Shown: piece after piece, positions 7,769-15,600 of the stretch | Position numbering within the stretch: position 1 is the stretch's first letter | How the letters are laid out: each line of letters starts with the position of its first letter | From: Novosphingobium sp. 32-60-15 | Lineage (GTDB): Bacteria; Pseudomonadota; Alphaproteobacteria; Sphingomonadales; Sphingomonadaceae | Length of the DNA stretch: 57,385 nucleotides | Assembly (NCBI RefSeq): GCF_002280675.1 | Contig: NZ_NCEN01000016.1 | Span: forward strand, 1-57,385 | Direction: 5' to 3' | Made by a program: the position numbers and the translations under genes | Notes under the pieces: model-generated | What the model was told of the DNA's origin: nothing | Seen by the model: the letters and a program-made list of their open reading frames with translations, nothing else | The model's database searches: none

Positions 7769-9028
7769 ATGGACCATTTTGAATTGAACAACGGCGTGCT
7801 CCACGCTGAAGACGTGCCCTTGCCAGCAATTGCGGCGGAAGTCGGCACGCCCGTATATGTCTATTCGCGCGCGACTTTGACGCGCCATGCCCGCGTGTTC
7901 CGCGATGCGCTGGGCATCCTGCCGTCTGTGAAGATCGCCTTCGCCGTGAAGTCCAACCCCAACTTGTCAGTGCTCAAAGTGCTGGCAGCAGAAGGCTATG
8001 GTGCGGATGTTGTTTCGGGTGGCGAGATGGAGCGTGCGCTGGCGGCGGGTATGCTGCCCGATGGCATCGTCTTTTCAGGCGTGGGCAAGACCGAGGCCGA
8101 AATGCGCCGCGGGATTGAAGCGGGTATCGGCCAGTTCAACCTTGAGAGCGAGGAAGAAGGGTTGGAATTGGCCGCCATCGCCGTTTCGATGGGCAAGGTC
8201 GCCTCGGCGGCGCTGCGCGTCAATCCCGATGTCGATGCCGGAACGCATGGCAAGATTTCCACCGGCAAGGCGGAAAACAAGTTCGGCGTTCCGTTTGATC
8301 GCGCCGCCGCGATCTATGCGCGGCTGGCACAGACGCCGGGGCTGAACATGCGCGGGCTGGCGCTGCACATCGGCAGCCAGTTGTCCTCGCTTGATCCCTT
8401 GGAAGCCGCTTTCACCAAAGTCGGCGGGCTGATGCAGAGCATCCGCGCAAGTGGCCATGCAGTGACGCATATGGACCTCGGTGGCGGCGTTGGCGTGCCT
8501 TACAAGGCGGGCGAAGTGTTCCCGCAGCCTGCCGAATATGCCGCGATGATCGCCAAAGTCACCGCCGATTGGGGCGTGACACTCATGTTCGAACCGGGCC
8601 GCGTGATCACCGGCAATACCGGTGTACTGCTGACGCAGGTTATCCGCGTGAAGGAAGGCGCGAGTTCGCCTTGGGTCGTGGTCGATGCCGCGATGAACGA
8701 TCTGGCACGGCCTGCGATGTACGATGCCTGGCATGATTTTGCAGCGGTTGAGCCGAAGGGTGAGACATTTGTCGCCAACATCGTCGGCCCGATCTGCGAA
8801 AGTTCGGACACTTTCGCGATGGCGCGGACAATCGATACGGTCGAGCGCGGCGATCTGGCCGTCTTCCGCACCGCAGGGGCTTATGGCGCGACGATGGCAA
8901 ATACCTACAACTCGCGGCCCTTGGTGCCCGAAGTGATGGTGGATGGGGGCAAGTGGGCTGTGGTGGCAGACCGTATCAATCCCGACACGATCCTTGCGGC
9001 GGAACGCCTGCCAGATTTCCTGAAGTAA
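7769..9028 (+). CDS. lysA: Diaminopimelate decarboxylase LysA
   Basis: LysA is a PLP-dependent fold-III decarboxylase that converts meso-diaminopimelate to lysine in the cytosol. The 419-residue protein has the PLP lysine K61 in IAFAVKSNPN, the HIGSQL segment, the glycine-rich phosphate-binding loop DLGGGVGVPY, EPGRVITGN, and the intersubunit catalytic cysteine in GPICESSDT. It lies nine bases after the lipoprotein gene, and the next gene follows its stop after one base, so the run is an operon. Confidence 0.96.
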   Translation: MDHFELNNGVLHAEDVPLPAIAAEVGTPVYVYSRATLTRHARVFRDALGILPSVKIAFAVKSNPNLSVLKVLAAEGYGADVVSGGEMERALAAGMLPDGIVFSGVGKTEAEMRRGIEAGIGQFNLESEEEGLELAAIAVSMGKVASAALRVNPDVDAGTHGKISTGKAENKFGVPFDRAAAIYARLAQTPGLNMRGLALHIGSQLSSLDPLEAAFTKVGGLMQSIRASGHAVTHMDLGGGVGVPYKAGEVFPQPAEYAAMIAKVTADWGVTLMFEPGRVITGNTGVLLTQVIRVKEGASSPWVVVDAAMNDLARPAMYDAWHDFAAVEPKGETFVANIVGPICESSDTFAMARTIDTVERGDLAVFRTAGAYGATMANTYNSRPLVPEVMVDGGKWAVVADRINPDTILAAERLPDFLK

Positions 9029-9029
9029 A

Positions 9030-9803
9030 ATGCAGTCGCTCCCCCTCTTTCACCGCATCGCGGGCCAGCCGGTCATTCTGCTGGGCGAGGGGGATGCGGC
9101 AGAGGCCAAGCAGCGCCTGATCGAGCGCGCGGGTGGCAAGATCGTGCGCGACATCAACGAGGGCATCGATGCGGGCGCGCGGCTGGCCTTCATCGCGCAT
9201 GACAACCCCGACATGGTGCAAGGCGATGCGATCCGGCTGCGCTGTGCGGGGCTGCTGGTCAACGTGGTCGACCGGCCCGAACTGTGCGATTTCACCACGC
9301 CCTCGATCCTCGACCGTGATCCGGTGCTGATCGCGGTTGGCACAGGCGGCGCATCGGCGGGGTTGGCCAAAATCCTGCGGTTGCGGCTGGAACGTCTTCT
9401 GCCGCAAGGGCTGGGTGCCTTGGCCCGCGCGCTGGAAGAGGCGCGTGAGGGGATGCGGGCGCGGTGGGACAAAGTGGCGGACCGCAGACGCGCGCTGGAT
9501 GCCGCGCTGGACGAGGGTGGAGAGCTCGACCTGTTCCGTGCGGGCAGCGATGCCAAGGTCGGCGCGTGGCTGGCCTCGGGCGCGGAAGGGCAATCAGGCC
9601 GGTTCGAGATCGTGCTGGCCTCGAATGATCCCGAAGACCTCACCTTACGCACCGCGCGTCTGCTGGGGCAGGCAGATGTTGTGGTGCATGACGCTGGCGT
9701 CGCGCCGGAAATCCTGTCGCGCGCACGGGCCGATGCGGTGCGGGTGCTGGCGGGGGGTGAGGTGCCTGAGGGCGGGATTGTGGTGCTGTTGCGGTTGGGG
9801 TGA
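9030..9803 (+). CDS. Siroheme synthase N-terminal type (precorrin-2 dehydrogenase/ferrochelatase) with a vestigial methyltransferase tail
   Basis: The first ~150 residues resemble the Met8p/CysG N-terminal module, which oxidises precorrin-2 and inserts iron to give siroheme for sulfite and nitrite reductases. Visible features are LPLFHRIAGQPVILLGEG (a diverged nucleotide-binding loop), the LVNVVDRPELCDFTTPS segment and the GTGGASAGLAKILRLRLE helix. The last ~65 residues resemble only the opening of the SUMT methyltransferase domain (LASNDPEDLTLRTARLLGQADVVVHD) and then stop, so the methylase half of full CysG is missing. It starts one base after the lysA stop. No other siroheme gene is nearby. 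Confidence 0.8.
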   Translation: MQSLPLFHRIAGQPVILLGEGDAAEAKQRLIERAGGKIVRDINEGIDAGARLAFIAHDNPDMVQGDAIRLRCAGLLVNVVDRPELCDFTTPSILDRDPVLIAVGTGGASAGLAKILRLRLERLLPQGLGALARALEEAREGMRARWDKVADRRRALDAALDEGGELDLFRAGSDAKVGAWLASGAEGQSGRFEIVLASNDPEDLTLRTARLLGQADVVVHDAGVAPEILSRARADAVRVLAGGEVPEGGIVVLLRLG

Positions 9804-9861
9804 GTAGCCCTTTACACTGCGCACTTTCCCCACCCATCGTCGCCTCGGACATCACCCTAAC

Positions 9862-9966
9862 CGTCGCCCCGGACTTGATCCGGGGTCCTGCTTTTCCTAT
9901 CCAGCGTTGCGTTTGGCGCAGAGGCCGCAGAAGGCAGCGGTACCCCGGATCAAGTCCGGGGCGACG
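9862..9966. repeat. Pair of inverted 25-bp repeats (family A)
   Basis: 9862-9886 and 9942-9966 are exact inverted copies of each other and match the copy at 254-278. Each unit is itself a hairpin. The 55-bp spacer contains GCAGAGGCCGCAGAAGG, a fragment of repeat family B. The element lies 58 bp after the siroheme gene and 107 bp before the broken GIY-YIG gene. Together with short flanks it fills most of the 270-bp gap 9804-10073. Confidence 0.85.
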
Positions 9967-10073
9967 TTGATTTTTGGTGGTTGACGGGTTTTGATCTCTG
10001 CCGTTCGTCAAATCTCGTCATTTCGGCTTCACTGCTGGCTTGACCGCACGCGCTCCTGCTTCAACCTCAATTC

Positions 10074-10373
10074 ATGGACAAGGAAACCAGAGGTGGCTGG
10101 GTCTAAATAATGGCCAACCGCTATCGTGGCACACTGTATGTTGGGGTAACAGCCGATCTCTCCAGTCGAATTTACCAGCACCGCGAAGGTGGAGGATCAG
10201 AGTTCTGCGCCAAATATGGGTTGCATCGCCTAGTTTGGGCTGAGCGCGGTGATACTATTGACGACTGCATTACGCATGAAAAGCGGCTGAAACGCTGGCG
10301 GCGGGAATGGAAGTTTGCGCTGATCGAGAAGGGAAACCCGGAGTGGTTGGACCTTTATGACAATCTGGTTTGA
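10074..10373 (+). pseudogene. GIY-YIG nuclease domain gene interrupted by a stop codon
   Basis: Read from ATG 10074, the frame gives MDKETRGGWV, then TAA (10104-10106), then IMANRYRGTLYVGVT and a complete GIY-YIG domain to the stop at 10371-10373. In homologues the interrupted codon encodes the second tyrosine of the GIY motif (GGYVYIM), so one base change (TAC or TAT to TAA) explains the break. The rest is well preserved: YVG motif, Arg in LSSRIYQHRE, HEKRLKRWRREWK helix, and GNPEW with its Asn. An internal ATG at 10110 could give an 87-residue protein without the first beta strand and GIY motif. A paralogue lies at 49936-50235. Confidence 0.85.
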
Positions 10374-10395
10374 GGAGGCGATGGCAGCGCAACCA

Positions 10396-11304
10396 TCACC
10401 CCTTCATCGCCGCTTGCAGTTGCCCGATAATCACCTGCGCCTGTTCCGGGCCTGAACGCGGCACGAAGTCGCCGGTGCGGTCACTGATCTTGTCCCAGTT
10501 GGCGGCGAAGTTTTCGACGGTCTGGGCTTCGGGGGGCAGAAGGACGCCCTTGTTCATCGTGACCCACGCAGAGTGATAGGCGCCTGCCCCTGCGCCGACG
10601 ATGGCGTTGGTGGGGGCGTCTTCCGAAACGAGGAACAGGGCGGCGGGGACGACGGATTCGGGGTTGAACAATTTGAAGGCTTCTTCGGGGAAGATGTCTT
10701 CGGTCATCCGCGTGGCCGCGACGGGAGCGAGCGAGTTGACCTTGATGTTGTTCTTTGCGCCTTCAAGGTAGAGCGTTTTGGCGAGGCCTGCGACGCCGAG
10801 TTTGGCCGCGCCATAGTTGGCCTGGCCGAAGTTGCCGAACAGGCCGGAGGAGGACGCGGTCATCAGGATGCGGCCATAGTTCTGTTCGCGCATCGTGTCC
10901 CAGCAGGCCTTGGTGGCAAAGGCCGAGCCGATCAGGTGGACTTTCACGACCATTTCAAAGTCGGCCGGGTCCATTTTGGTAAAGCTTTTGTCGCGCAGGA
11001 TGCCCGCGTTGTTGATGAGGACGTGGACGCCGCCCCAGCGCTCCTTGGCGCGGGCGACCATTTCGGCCATCTGTTCGTATTCGGTGACCGAGCCGCCGTT
11101 GGACATCGCCTCGCCGCCCGCAGCCTCGATTTCCTCAACCACTTTGAGCGCGGCATCGGAATGGCCGCTGCCATCGCGCGCTCCGCCAAGATCGTTGACC
11201 ACGACTTTGGCCCCGCGCTTTGCCAATTCCAGCGCATAGGCGCGGCCAATTCCGCCGCCAGCGCCGGTGACAATGGCCACGCGGCCTTCGAAGGAAATGC
11301 TCAT
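10396..11304 (-). CDS. Short-chain dehydrogenase, (3R)-hydroxyacyl-CoA dehydrogenase type
   Basis: This NAD(P)-dependent oxidoreductase has 302 residues. It shows the Rossmann motif TGAGGGIGRAYA (13-24), the NDLGG segment that favours NAD in the multifunctional-enzyme-2 branch, the NNAG motif (98-101), and catalytic Ser151-153/Tyr164/Lys168 in YGAAK. Long C-terminal sequence beyond the core (SDRTGDFVPRSG) is also seen in peroxisomal-type hydroxyacyl-CoA dehydrogenases, so fatty or steroid acyl-CoA oxidation is a fair guess. The start at MSISFEGRVAIVTG is chosen over an upstream in-frame start because it fits SDR N-termini. It is convergent with the GIY-YIG pseudogene. Confidence 0.88.
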   Translation of the reverse strand: MSISFEGRVAIVTGAGGGIGRAYALELAKRGAKVVVNDLGGARDGSGHSDAALKVVEEIEAAGGEAMSNGGSVTEYEQMAEMVARAKERWGGVHVLINNAGILRDKSFTKMDPADFEMVVKVHLIGSAFATKACWDTMREQNYGRILMTASSSGLFGNFGQANYGAAKLGVAGLAKTLYLEGAKNNIKVNSLAPVAATRMTEDIFPEEAFKLFNPESVVPAALFLVSEDAPTNAIVGAGAGAYHSAWVTMNKGVLLPPEAQTVENFAANWDKISDRTGDFVPRSGPEQAQVIIGQLQAAMKG

Positions 11305-11388
11305 GCCACACAACTCCACAAAGCGGCCTAACCGGACGCTTAAGATGATGGGTGCGATGCCATGCGCCGCAGCGCAAGGCAACCGGGC

Positions 11389-12489
11389 TTAGGCGATACG
11401 CTTTACCCAGCCGTGCGTATCGGCGATTTCGCCGCGCTGGATGCCGACGAGCTTCTGGCGCAGCTTCTGCGTCAACTGGCCGGGGCCGCCCGAGCCGATC
11501 GCAAATTCGCCGGTCTGGCTGGCGACTTTACCCACCGGCGTGACGACCGCTGCGGTGCCGCAGGCGAAAGTTTCGAGCAGCTTGCCCGACGCGGCATCGG
11601 CCTGCCACTGGTCAAGGCTGTAGCGGCCTTCGCGCACGGTCAGGCCTTCTTCGCGGGCGAGCTGCAGCAGGCTGGAACGGGTGATGCCGGGCAGGATCGT
11701 GCCGGTGAGTTCGGGCGTGAGGATCGAACCATCATCGAACACGAAGAACAGGTTCATGCCGCCGAGCTCTTCGACCCACTTGTGTTCAGCCGCATCAAGG
11801 AACAGGACCTGATCGTGGCCGCGCGCAAAGGCTTCGGCGGTGGGGACAAGGCTGGCGGCATAATTGCCGCCGCACTTGGCAGCGCCCGTGCCGCCCGGAG
11901 CCGCGCGGGTATAATCGCTGACCCAGATCGAAACGGCAGGTGCACCCGATTTGAAATAGTTTCCGGCAGGGCTGGCGATGACGAGGAACTTGTATTCCTT
12001 GGCCGGACGCACGCCGAGGAAGGCCTCGCTGGCGAACATGAAGGGGCGCAGATACATCGACCCGCCCTCAACCGTGGGGAACCAGTCCTTGTCGGCCATG
12101 ACCTGCTGGCGTACGGCTTCGATGAACAGCTCTGCGGGGAGTTCGGGCATGGCGAGGCGGCGGGCCGAGGCGTTGAAGCGTTCGGCGTTGGCTTCAGGCC
12201 GAAACAGCGAGATGCCGCCATCGGCATTGCGATAGGCCTTCAGACCCTCGAAGATTTCCTGTGCGTAGTGCAGAACCGCAGCGGCAGGATCGAGCGGGAT
12301 CGGGCCATAGGGGACGACGCGGGCGCTGTGCCAGCCTTTCCCCTCTGTATAGTCGATTTCCACCATGTGATCGGTGAAGGCGCGGCCGAAACCCGGATCG
12401 GCCAGCACTGCGTCCCGCACATCAACGGCCGTTGGGGCCGGATGGGGCGTGCGGGCGAATGTCAGGCTGGAATCGGCGGTTGTCGCCAT
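11389..12489 (-). CDS. ilvE: Branched-chain amino acid aminotransferase IlvE
   Basis: IlvE is a class IV PLP aminotransferase that transfers amino groups between glutamate and the oxo acids of leucine, isoleucine and valine. The 366-residue protein shows [28 protein letters not shown], the PLP lysine K205 in [12 protein letters not shown], and the late [11 protein letters not shown] and [11 protein letters not shown] motifs of the BCAT-II branch. The start is the ATG of MATTADSS, preceded by AAGGAC at nine bases. A stem-loop (12572-12605) stands between it and the small ORF upstream. Confidence 0.94.
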   Translation of the reverse strand: MATTADSSLTFARTPHPAPTAVDVRDAVLADPGFGRAFTDHMVEIDYTEGKGWHSARVVPYGPIPLDPAAAVLHYAQEIFEGLKAYRNADGGISLFRPEANAERFNASARRLAMPELPAELFIEAVRQQVMADKDWFPTVEGGSMYLRPFMFASEAFLGVRPAKEYKFLVIASPAGNYFKSGAPAVSIWVSDYTRAAPGGTGAAKCGGNYAASLVPTAEAFARGHDQVLFLDAAEHKWVEELGGMNLFFVFDDGSILTPELTGTILPGITRSSLLQLAREEGLTVREGRYSLDQWQADAASGKLLETFACGTAAVVTPVGKVASQTGEFAIGSGGPGQLTQKLRQKLVGIQRGEIADTHGWVKRIA

Positions 12490-12571
12490 GGGGAAACGGT
12501 CCTTGCGCAAGAATCAGAAAAGCGCCGTTGTACTATTGTTGCGCAGAAGGCAAGTGATATGTAATAAATGT

Positions 12572-12605
12572 GAAGGGCCGCACCGGTCGATCCGGGCGGC
12601 CCTTC
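12572..12605 (-). terminator. Rho-independent-type terminator after the small ORF
   Basis: GAAGGGCCGC and GCGGCCCTTC form a perfect 10-bp GC-rich stem with a 14-base loop. On the reverse strand it is followed by CACATTTATTAC, a modest T-rich tail, so it most likely ends the small transcript that includes 12661-12717, upstream of ilvE. The 409-bp gap 12490-12898 otherwise contains only that small ORF and AT-rich sequence around 12849-12857. Confidence 0.6.
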
Positions 12606-12660
12606 GCATGGTCAGCGGCCGGAAGTGCCGCCCACGAAGCCTCTATCGCTTAATCGAAAC

Positions 12661-12717
12661 TCAGCGATAATGCCTCGCGCGGGACTGTACCGACCTCTGT
12701 GCTGAACCATGAGACAT
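12661..12717 (-). CDS. 18-residue ORF with a full-length Shine-Dalgarno
   Basis: ATG at 12717 opens MSHGSAQRSVQSRARHYR followed by TGA, a basic peptide rich in Ser, Arg and Gln. Six bases before it is AAAGGAGGTGATCC, the complete complement of the 3' tail of 16S rRNA rather than the usual 4-6 bases. A terminator-like stem-loop follows 56 bp after the stop. Because it lies upstream of ilvE on the same strand, a leader peptide was considered, but it has no Ile, Leu or run of regulatory codons and only one Val. It may be a stand-alone small protein or a dual-function RNA. The function is unknown. Confidence 0.5.
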   Translation of the reverse strand: MSHGSAQRSVQSRARHYR

Positions 12718-12898
12718 CGGATCACCTCCTTTCGCGCTGTTGAGCCATAATGCGCCACCCTTCCGGATGACTGGACCCAAGGTTGAAACCCCTTTGGTCT
12801 TGACGCCAATGTGATTCATTCAGGCGCGAACAACAAGACTTGAATTGATTTTTTTTCGCGTCAGTATGCTGCCTTCGCACTGGAACCGCAGGCGTTAC

Positions 12899-13456
12899 TC
12901 AACGGCCACGACAGTCTTCGATGACACGGCCAACTTCCGCCCATGCGGGCAAGTGCAGCGTCGGTAACCCGTTCACTTCCAACGCAAATCGCCCCCGGCT
13001 GAATGCCATGGCATCCAGAACTGCGTCGTGCGCTGGCAGCGTTGCGATCAATTGCGGCTGACCTGCGCTTGCCGGCTCGGCTGAAAGCGCGCGAATCTCG
13101 CTTGTTGTTGCAACCGACATCGGCAGCGAAACGGTGGATGTGCCGCTGCGGATCAAGGACACCGTACCGGCTGAGCGATTGCAGGCGATCATGAACAGCG
13201 TGTTCGCAGCCGAACCAAATCGTGCGACGCCACTTTGATCGCGCGGTTCATAGCGCCAGTCTCCCGGCGTTTGCGGCGCATCACGCCAATCTTTGAAAGC
13301 ATTGACCGGCGGTGGTGGAGGAGGGGGCAACGTCGGGCGCGGCGGTGGCGGAGGCGGGCTTGTCGGCACCACTTGGGGGGGCGAACAGGCGGCGACCAGT
13401 GCAAGCGCTGCACAGGAAAAAGCCTTGATGATCACAGATGCGCAATTGATTTTCAT
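12899..13456 (-). CDS. Lipoprotein with polyproline linker, unknown function
   Basis: The 185-residue product starts MKINCASVIIKAFSCAALALVAAC, with a lipobox VAAC and lipidated Cys24. A proline-rich linker of about 40 residues (runs of PPPPPP) follows, then a globular domain of ~120 residues with DWRDAPQTPGDWRYEP, a central FMIACNR cysteine, and a C-terminal LPAWAEVGRVIEDCRG. The two domain cysteines could form a disulfide in the periplasm. I recognise the architecture as common in sphingomonads but know no function. It is divergent from the TlyA gene, with 25 bp between the chosen starts. Confidence 0.8.
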   Translation of the reverse strand: MKINCASVIIKAFSCAALALVAACSPPQVVPTSPPPPPPRPTLPPPPPPPVNAFKDWRDAPQTPGDWRYEPRDQSGVARFGSAANTLFMIACNRSAGTVSLIRSGTSTVSLPMSVATTSEIRALSAEPASAGQPQLIATLPAHDAVLDAMAFSRGRFALEVNGLPTLHLPAWAEVGRVIEDCRGR

Positions 13457-13481
13457 GGGGCAACTATGGAAGGAACATCGC

Positions 13482-14237
13482 GTGACCTCAACCCATAGCC
13501 CCAAATCGAAATTGCGCGTCGATCAATTGCTGGTCGAGCGTGGCCTTGCCGAAAGTCGCGCCCGCGCGCAGGCGCTGATCCTGGCGGGGTTGGTGTTTTC
13601 GGGCGAGACCAAGATTTCCAAAGCGGGCCAAACGCTTCTGTTTGATGCTGAATTGGAGGTGCGCGGGCGCGACCACCCGTGGGTTTCGCGCGGCGGGATC
13701 AAGCTGGCGCACGCCATCGCGGTGTTCGAACTCGATCCTGCGGGCGTCACCGCGATGGATATCGGCAGTTCCACCGGCGGATTTACCGACGTCTTGCTCC
13801 AAAATGGTACATCCCACGTCTTCGCGGTGGATTCAGGCACGAACCAGTTGGCGTGGAAATTGCGGCAGGATGAGCGCGTTACGGTCTATGAAAAAACCAG
13901 CGCCCGCGTGTTGACGGCGGCGCACATTGACCGGCCCGCAACATGGGTGGTGTGTGACGCCAGCTTCATTGCTTTGCGCAAGGTTCTGGAAGTGCCATTG
14001 GCGCTTGCAACCCGCCCGACACGGCTGGTTGCGCTGATTAAGCCGCAGTTTGAAGTGGGCCGCGGCGAAGTGGGCAAGGGCGGCGTAGTGCGTGATCCAG
14101 CCTTGCATGAACGCGTTTGCAATGACGTTCGCGACTGGCTGGAAAGCGAAGGCTGGGTGGTGCAAGGCGTGGTCCCAAGCCCGATCACCGGTCCTGAAGG
14201 GAACGTGGAATTCCTCATTTCAGCGTCGCGAAGTTGA
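13482..14237 (+). CDS. TlyA-family rRNA 2'-O-methyltransferase
   Basis: The 251-residue protein has an N-terminal S4 RNA-binding domain (KLRVDQLLVERGLAESRARA, ~10-70) and a FtsJ-like methyltransferase domain with SAM loop MDIGSSTGGFTDVLLQNG (~92-109), VDSGTNQLAWKLR, CDASFI and LIKPQFEVGR. The family methylates ribose 2'-OH in rRNA; mycobacterial TlyA acts on 16S and 23S, and some members are called haemolysins. GTG 13482 is chosen as the start because AAGGA lies seven bases upstream and it avoids overlap with the divergent lipoprotein gene; ATG 13455 would overlap that gene by two bases. Confidence 0.88.
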   Translation: MTSTHSPKSKLRVDQLLVERGLAESRARAQALILAGLVFSGETKISKAGQTLLFDAELEVRGRDHPWVSRGGIKLAHAIAVFELDPAGVTAMDIGSSTGGFTDVLLQNGTSHVFAVDSGTNQLAWKLRQDERVTVYEKTSARVLTAAHIDRPATWVVCDASFIALRKVLEVPLALATRPTRLVALIKPQFEVGRGEVGKGGVVRDPALHERVCNDVRDWLESEGWVVQGVVPSPITGPEGNVEFLISASRS

Positions 14238-14358
14238 GTTTTCCCCAGATACTGCCTCCAGACAAGATTGCATATCGGTCCAGTGCGCATTGCGCAGGGC
14301 GGTGCACCCCGTCAATATCCGTTGCGAATCGCGCTGGGGCGCTTAGCGTACGGGTGAC

Positions 14359-14913
14359 ATGAACTACCTTGCTTCTTCCGGCCAACTTCGGGCCAGCCTT
14401 TTGCGCTGGTCACTGTTTACCGTGCCGCTCCTGATTGTGCTTGGGTCCTTTTCGGCGCGGGCAGGCGGCAGTGGCCCCGGCAATCCGTGGTTCGATAATC
14501 TGGTTAAACCGGCATTTTACCCGCCGCCACTCGCCTTTCCGATCGTCTGGTCCATCCTGTATGTATTGATGGGCATATCGTTGGCCATGATCCTGTCGGC
14601 GCGCGGCGCCAATGGACGCGGCTTGGCGGTCGTCGCCTTCGTTGTACAACTGGCGCTGAACTTCTCATGGTCGCCGGTGTTCTTTGCGATGCACCAGATC
14701 ACTGTGGCGTTCTGGATTGCTGTGGCCATGGGGATCACCACGCTGATCACCATCGTGCTGTTCTGGCGCATCCGCCCCGTCGCAGGGATGCTGCTCCTGC
14801 CCTATCTGGCGTGGATCTGCGTGGCGTGTACGCTCAACTATGAGATCGGGCGGCTTAATCCCGATGCTGATGGTGCGTTCGGATCGTCCAGCACTGTGCG
14901 GGTAGAGATTTGA
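14359..14913 (+). CDS. TspO/MBR family membrane protein
   Basis: TspO (translocator protein) homologues are five-helix inner- or outer-membrane proteins that bind tetrapyrroles and sterols and modulate pigment and stress responses in Alphaproteobacteria. The 184-residue product shows five hydrophobic segments and the family motifs WFDNLVKPAFYPPPLAFPIVW, LNFSWSPVFF and the closing LPYLAWICVACTLNYEI. It stands alone between tlyA and ubiK. The 121-bp stretch before it holds no recognised feature. Confidence 0.9.
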   Translation: MNYLASSGQLRASLLRWSLFTVPLLIVLGSFSARAGGSGPGNPWFDNLVKPAFYPPPLAFPIVWSILYVLMGISLAMILSARGANGRGLAVVAFVVQLALNFSWSPVFFAMHQITVAFWIAVAMGITTLITIVLFWRIRPVAGMLLLPYLAWICVACTLNYEIGRLNPDADGAFGSSSTVRVEI

Positions 14914-14977
14914 CCCTTGCGGGCAAGCCATCGGCTGCCCACATAGCGGTTGAAACCACTTCACGCAGGAACGTGCC

Positions 14978-15229
14978 ATGCAAAGCGAAAATCCCGTCAT
15001 CGCCGACTTCGTCAAGCTGTTGAACAGCGCCGCTGGCACGATTGCGGGCATGGGCCGCGAAGCCAGTGAAACCGCCCGTGAAAAGGCGAAGGAAGTTTTC
15101 GGCGGCATGGATTTTGTCAGCCGCGAAGAATTTGACGCAGTCAAGGATCTCGCCTCATCCGCGCGCGAAGAAGTGGAAACTCTGAAAGCGCGCATTGCGG
15201 CGCTGGAAGCTGCTGCAAAACCGGAATAA
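14978..15229 (+). CDS. ubiK: UbiK-family (YqiC/BMFP) ubiquinone accessory factor
   Basis: This 83-residue protein of the membrane-fusogenic BMFP family is an amphipathic N-terminal helix (DFVKLLNSAAGTIAGMG) followed by a long coiled coil (EEFDAVKDLASSAREEVETLKARIAALE). In Enterobacteria UbiK associates with UbiJ and the aerobic ubiquinone biosynthetic complex. Size, heptads and the REEFD turn fit well. Confidence 0.88.
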   Translation: MQSENPVIADFVKLLNSAAGTIAGMGREASETAREKAKEVFGGMDFVSREEFDAVKDLASSAREEVETLKARIAALEAAAKPE

Positions 15230-15309
15230 TTTCCGGGCGGGAACTCCTCCGGCCTTTGGCGGATTGAACCTGACGAAGGGCGTCATCCGGCGCCGTCAGG
15301 GAACGACCG

Positions 15310-15600
15310 GTGTTCACACAACTTAACCCGACCATACCGCTGCACGTGCTGGGCAAGGGCGATGGTTACGCCATCGGCATGATTGATTACGGGCAGGAAC
15401 ATAACCTGATCTGGGTTACCGCGCTTGATGAATCAGGCGAAATCTGGTGCGCGCCCAATCACAAGGTCCGTCTGGGCAAGAACTGGACGATGGGGCGTGC
15501 GGAAAGCAGCCTGATTACCGAAGACAAGCGTGCCGCCAGTGAAAATGCCGCAGCGGACACGCACACTTCAGTTCAGAGCCCAGCCTTGCGCAGCGCCTGA
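15310..15600 (+). CDS. Conserved small protein of unknown function
   Basis: The 96-residue product starts at GTG 15310, with AGGGAA six bases before it. The core is MFTQLNPTIPLHVLGKGDGYAIGMIDYGQEHNLIWVTALDESGEIWCAPNHKVR written in short beta-type segments, then a disordered Ser/Ala/Thr tail. I recall similar small proteins in other Proteobacteria but no assigned role. There is no signal peptide or membrane helix, so it is probably cytosolic. Its last 28 bases overlap the 3' end of metZ on the opposite strand; this unstructured tail may be a read-through extension. Confidence 0.75.
   Translation: MFTQLNPTIPLHVLGKGDGYAIGMIDYGQEHNLIWVTALDESGEIWCAPNHKVRLGKNWTMGRAESSLITEDKRAASENAAADTHTSVQSPALRSA

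Noticed and set aside
12569..12717. Amino-acid attenuator for ilvE
   Set aside because: The layout (small ORF, then stem-loop, then ilvE) is right, but the peptide has no Ile or Leu and one Val, and the alternative pairing needed for attenuation is not evident.
12612..12809. A 65-codon reading frame on the reverse strand overlapping the small ORF
   Set aside because: It starts at a TTG without a ribosome-binding site and passes through the strong Shine-Dalgarno in another frame; the composition is not coding-like. The 18-codon ORF with the long Shine-Dalgarno is the better reading.
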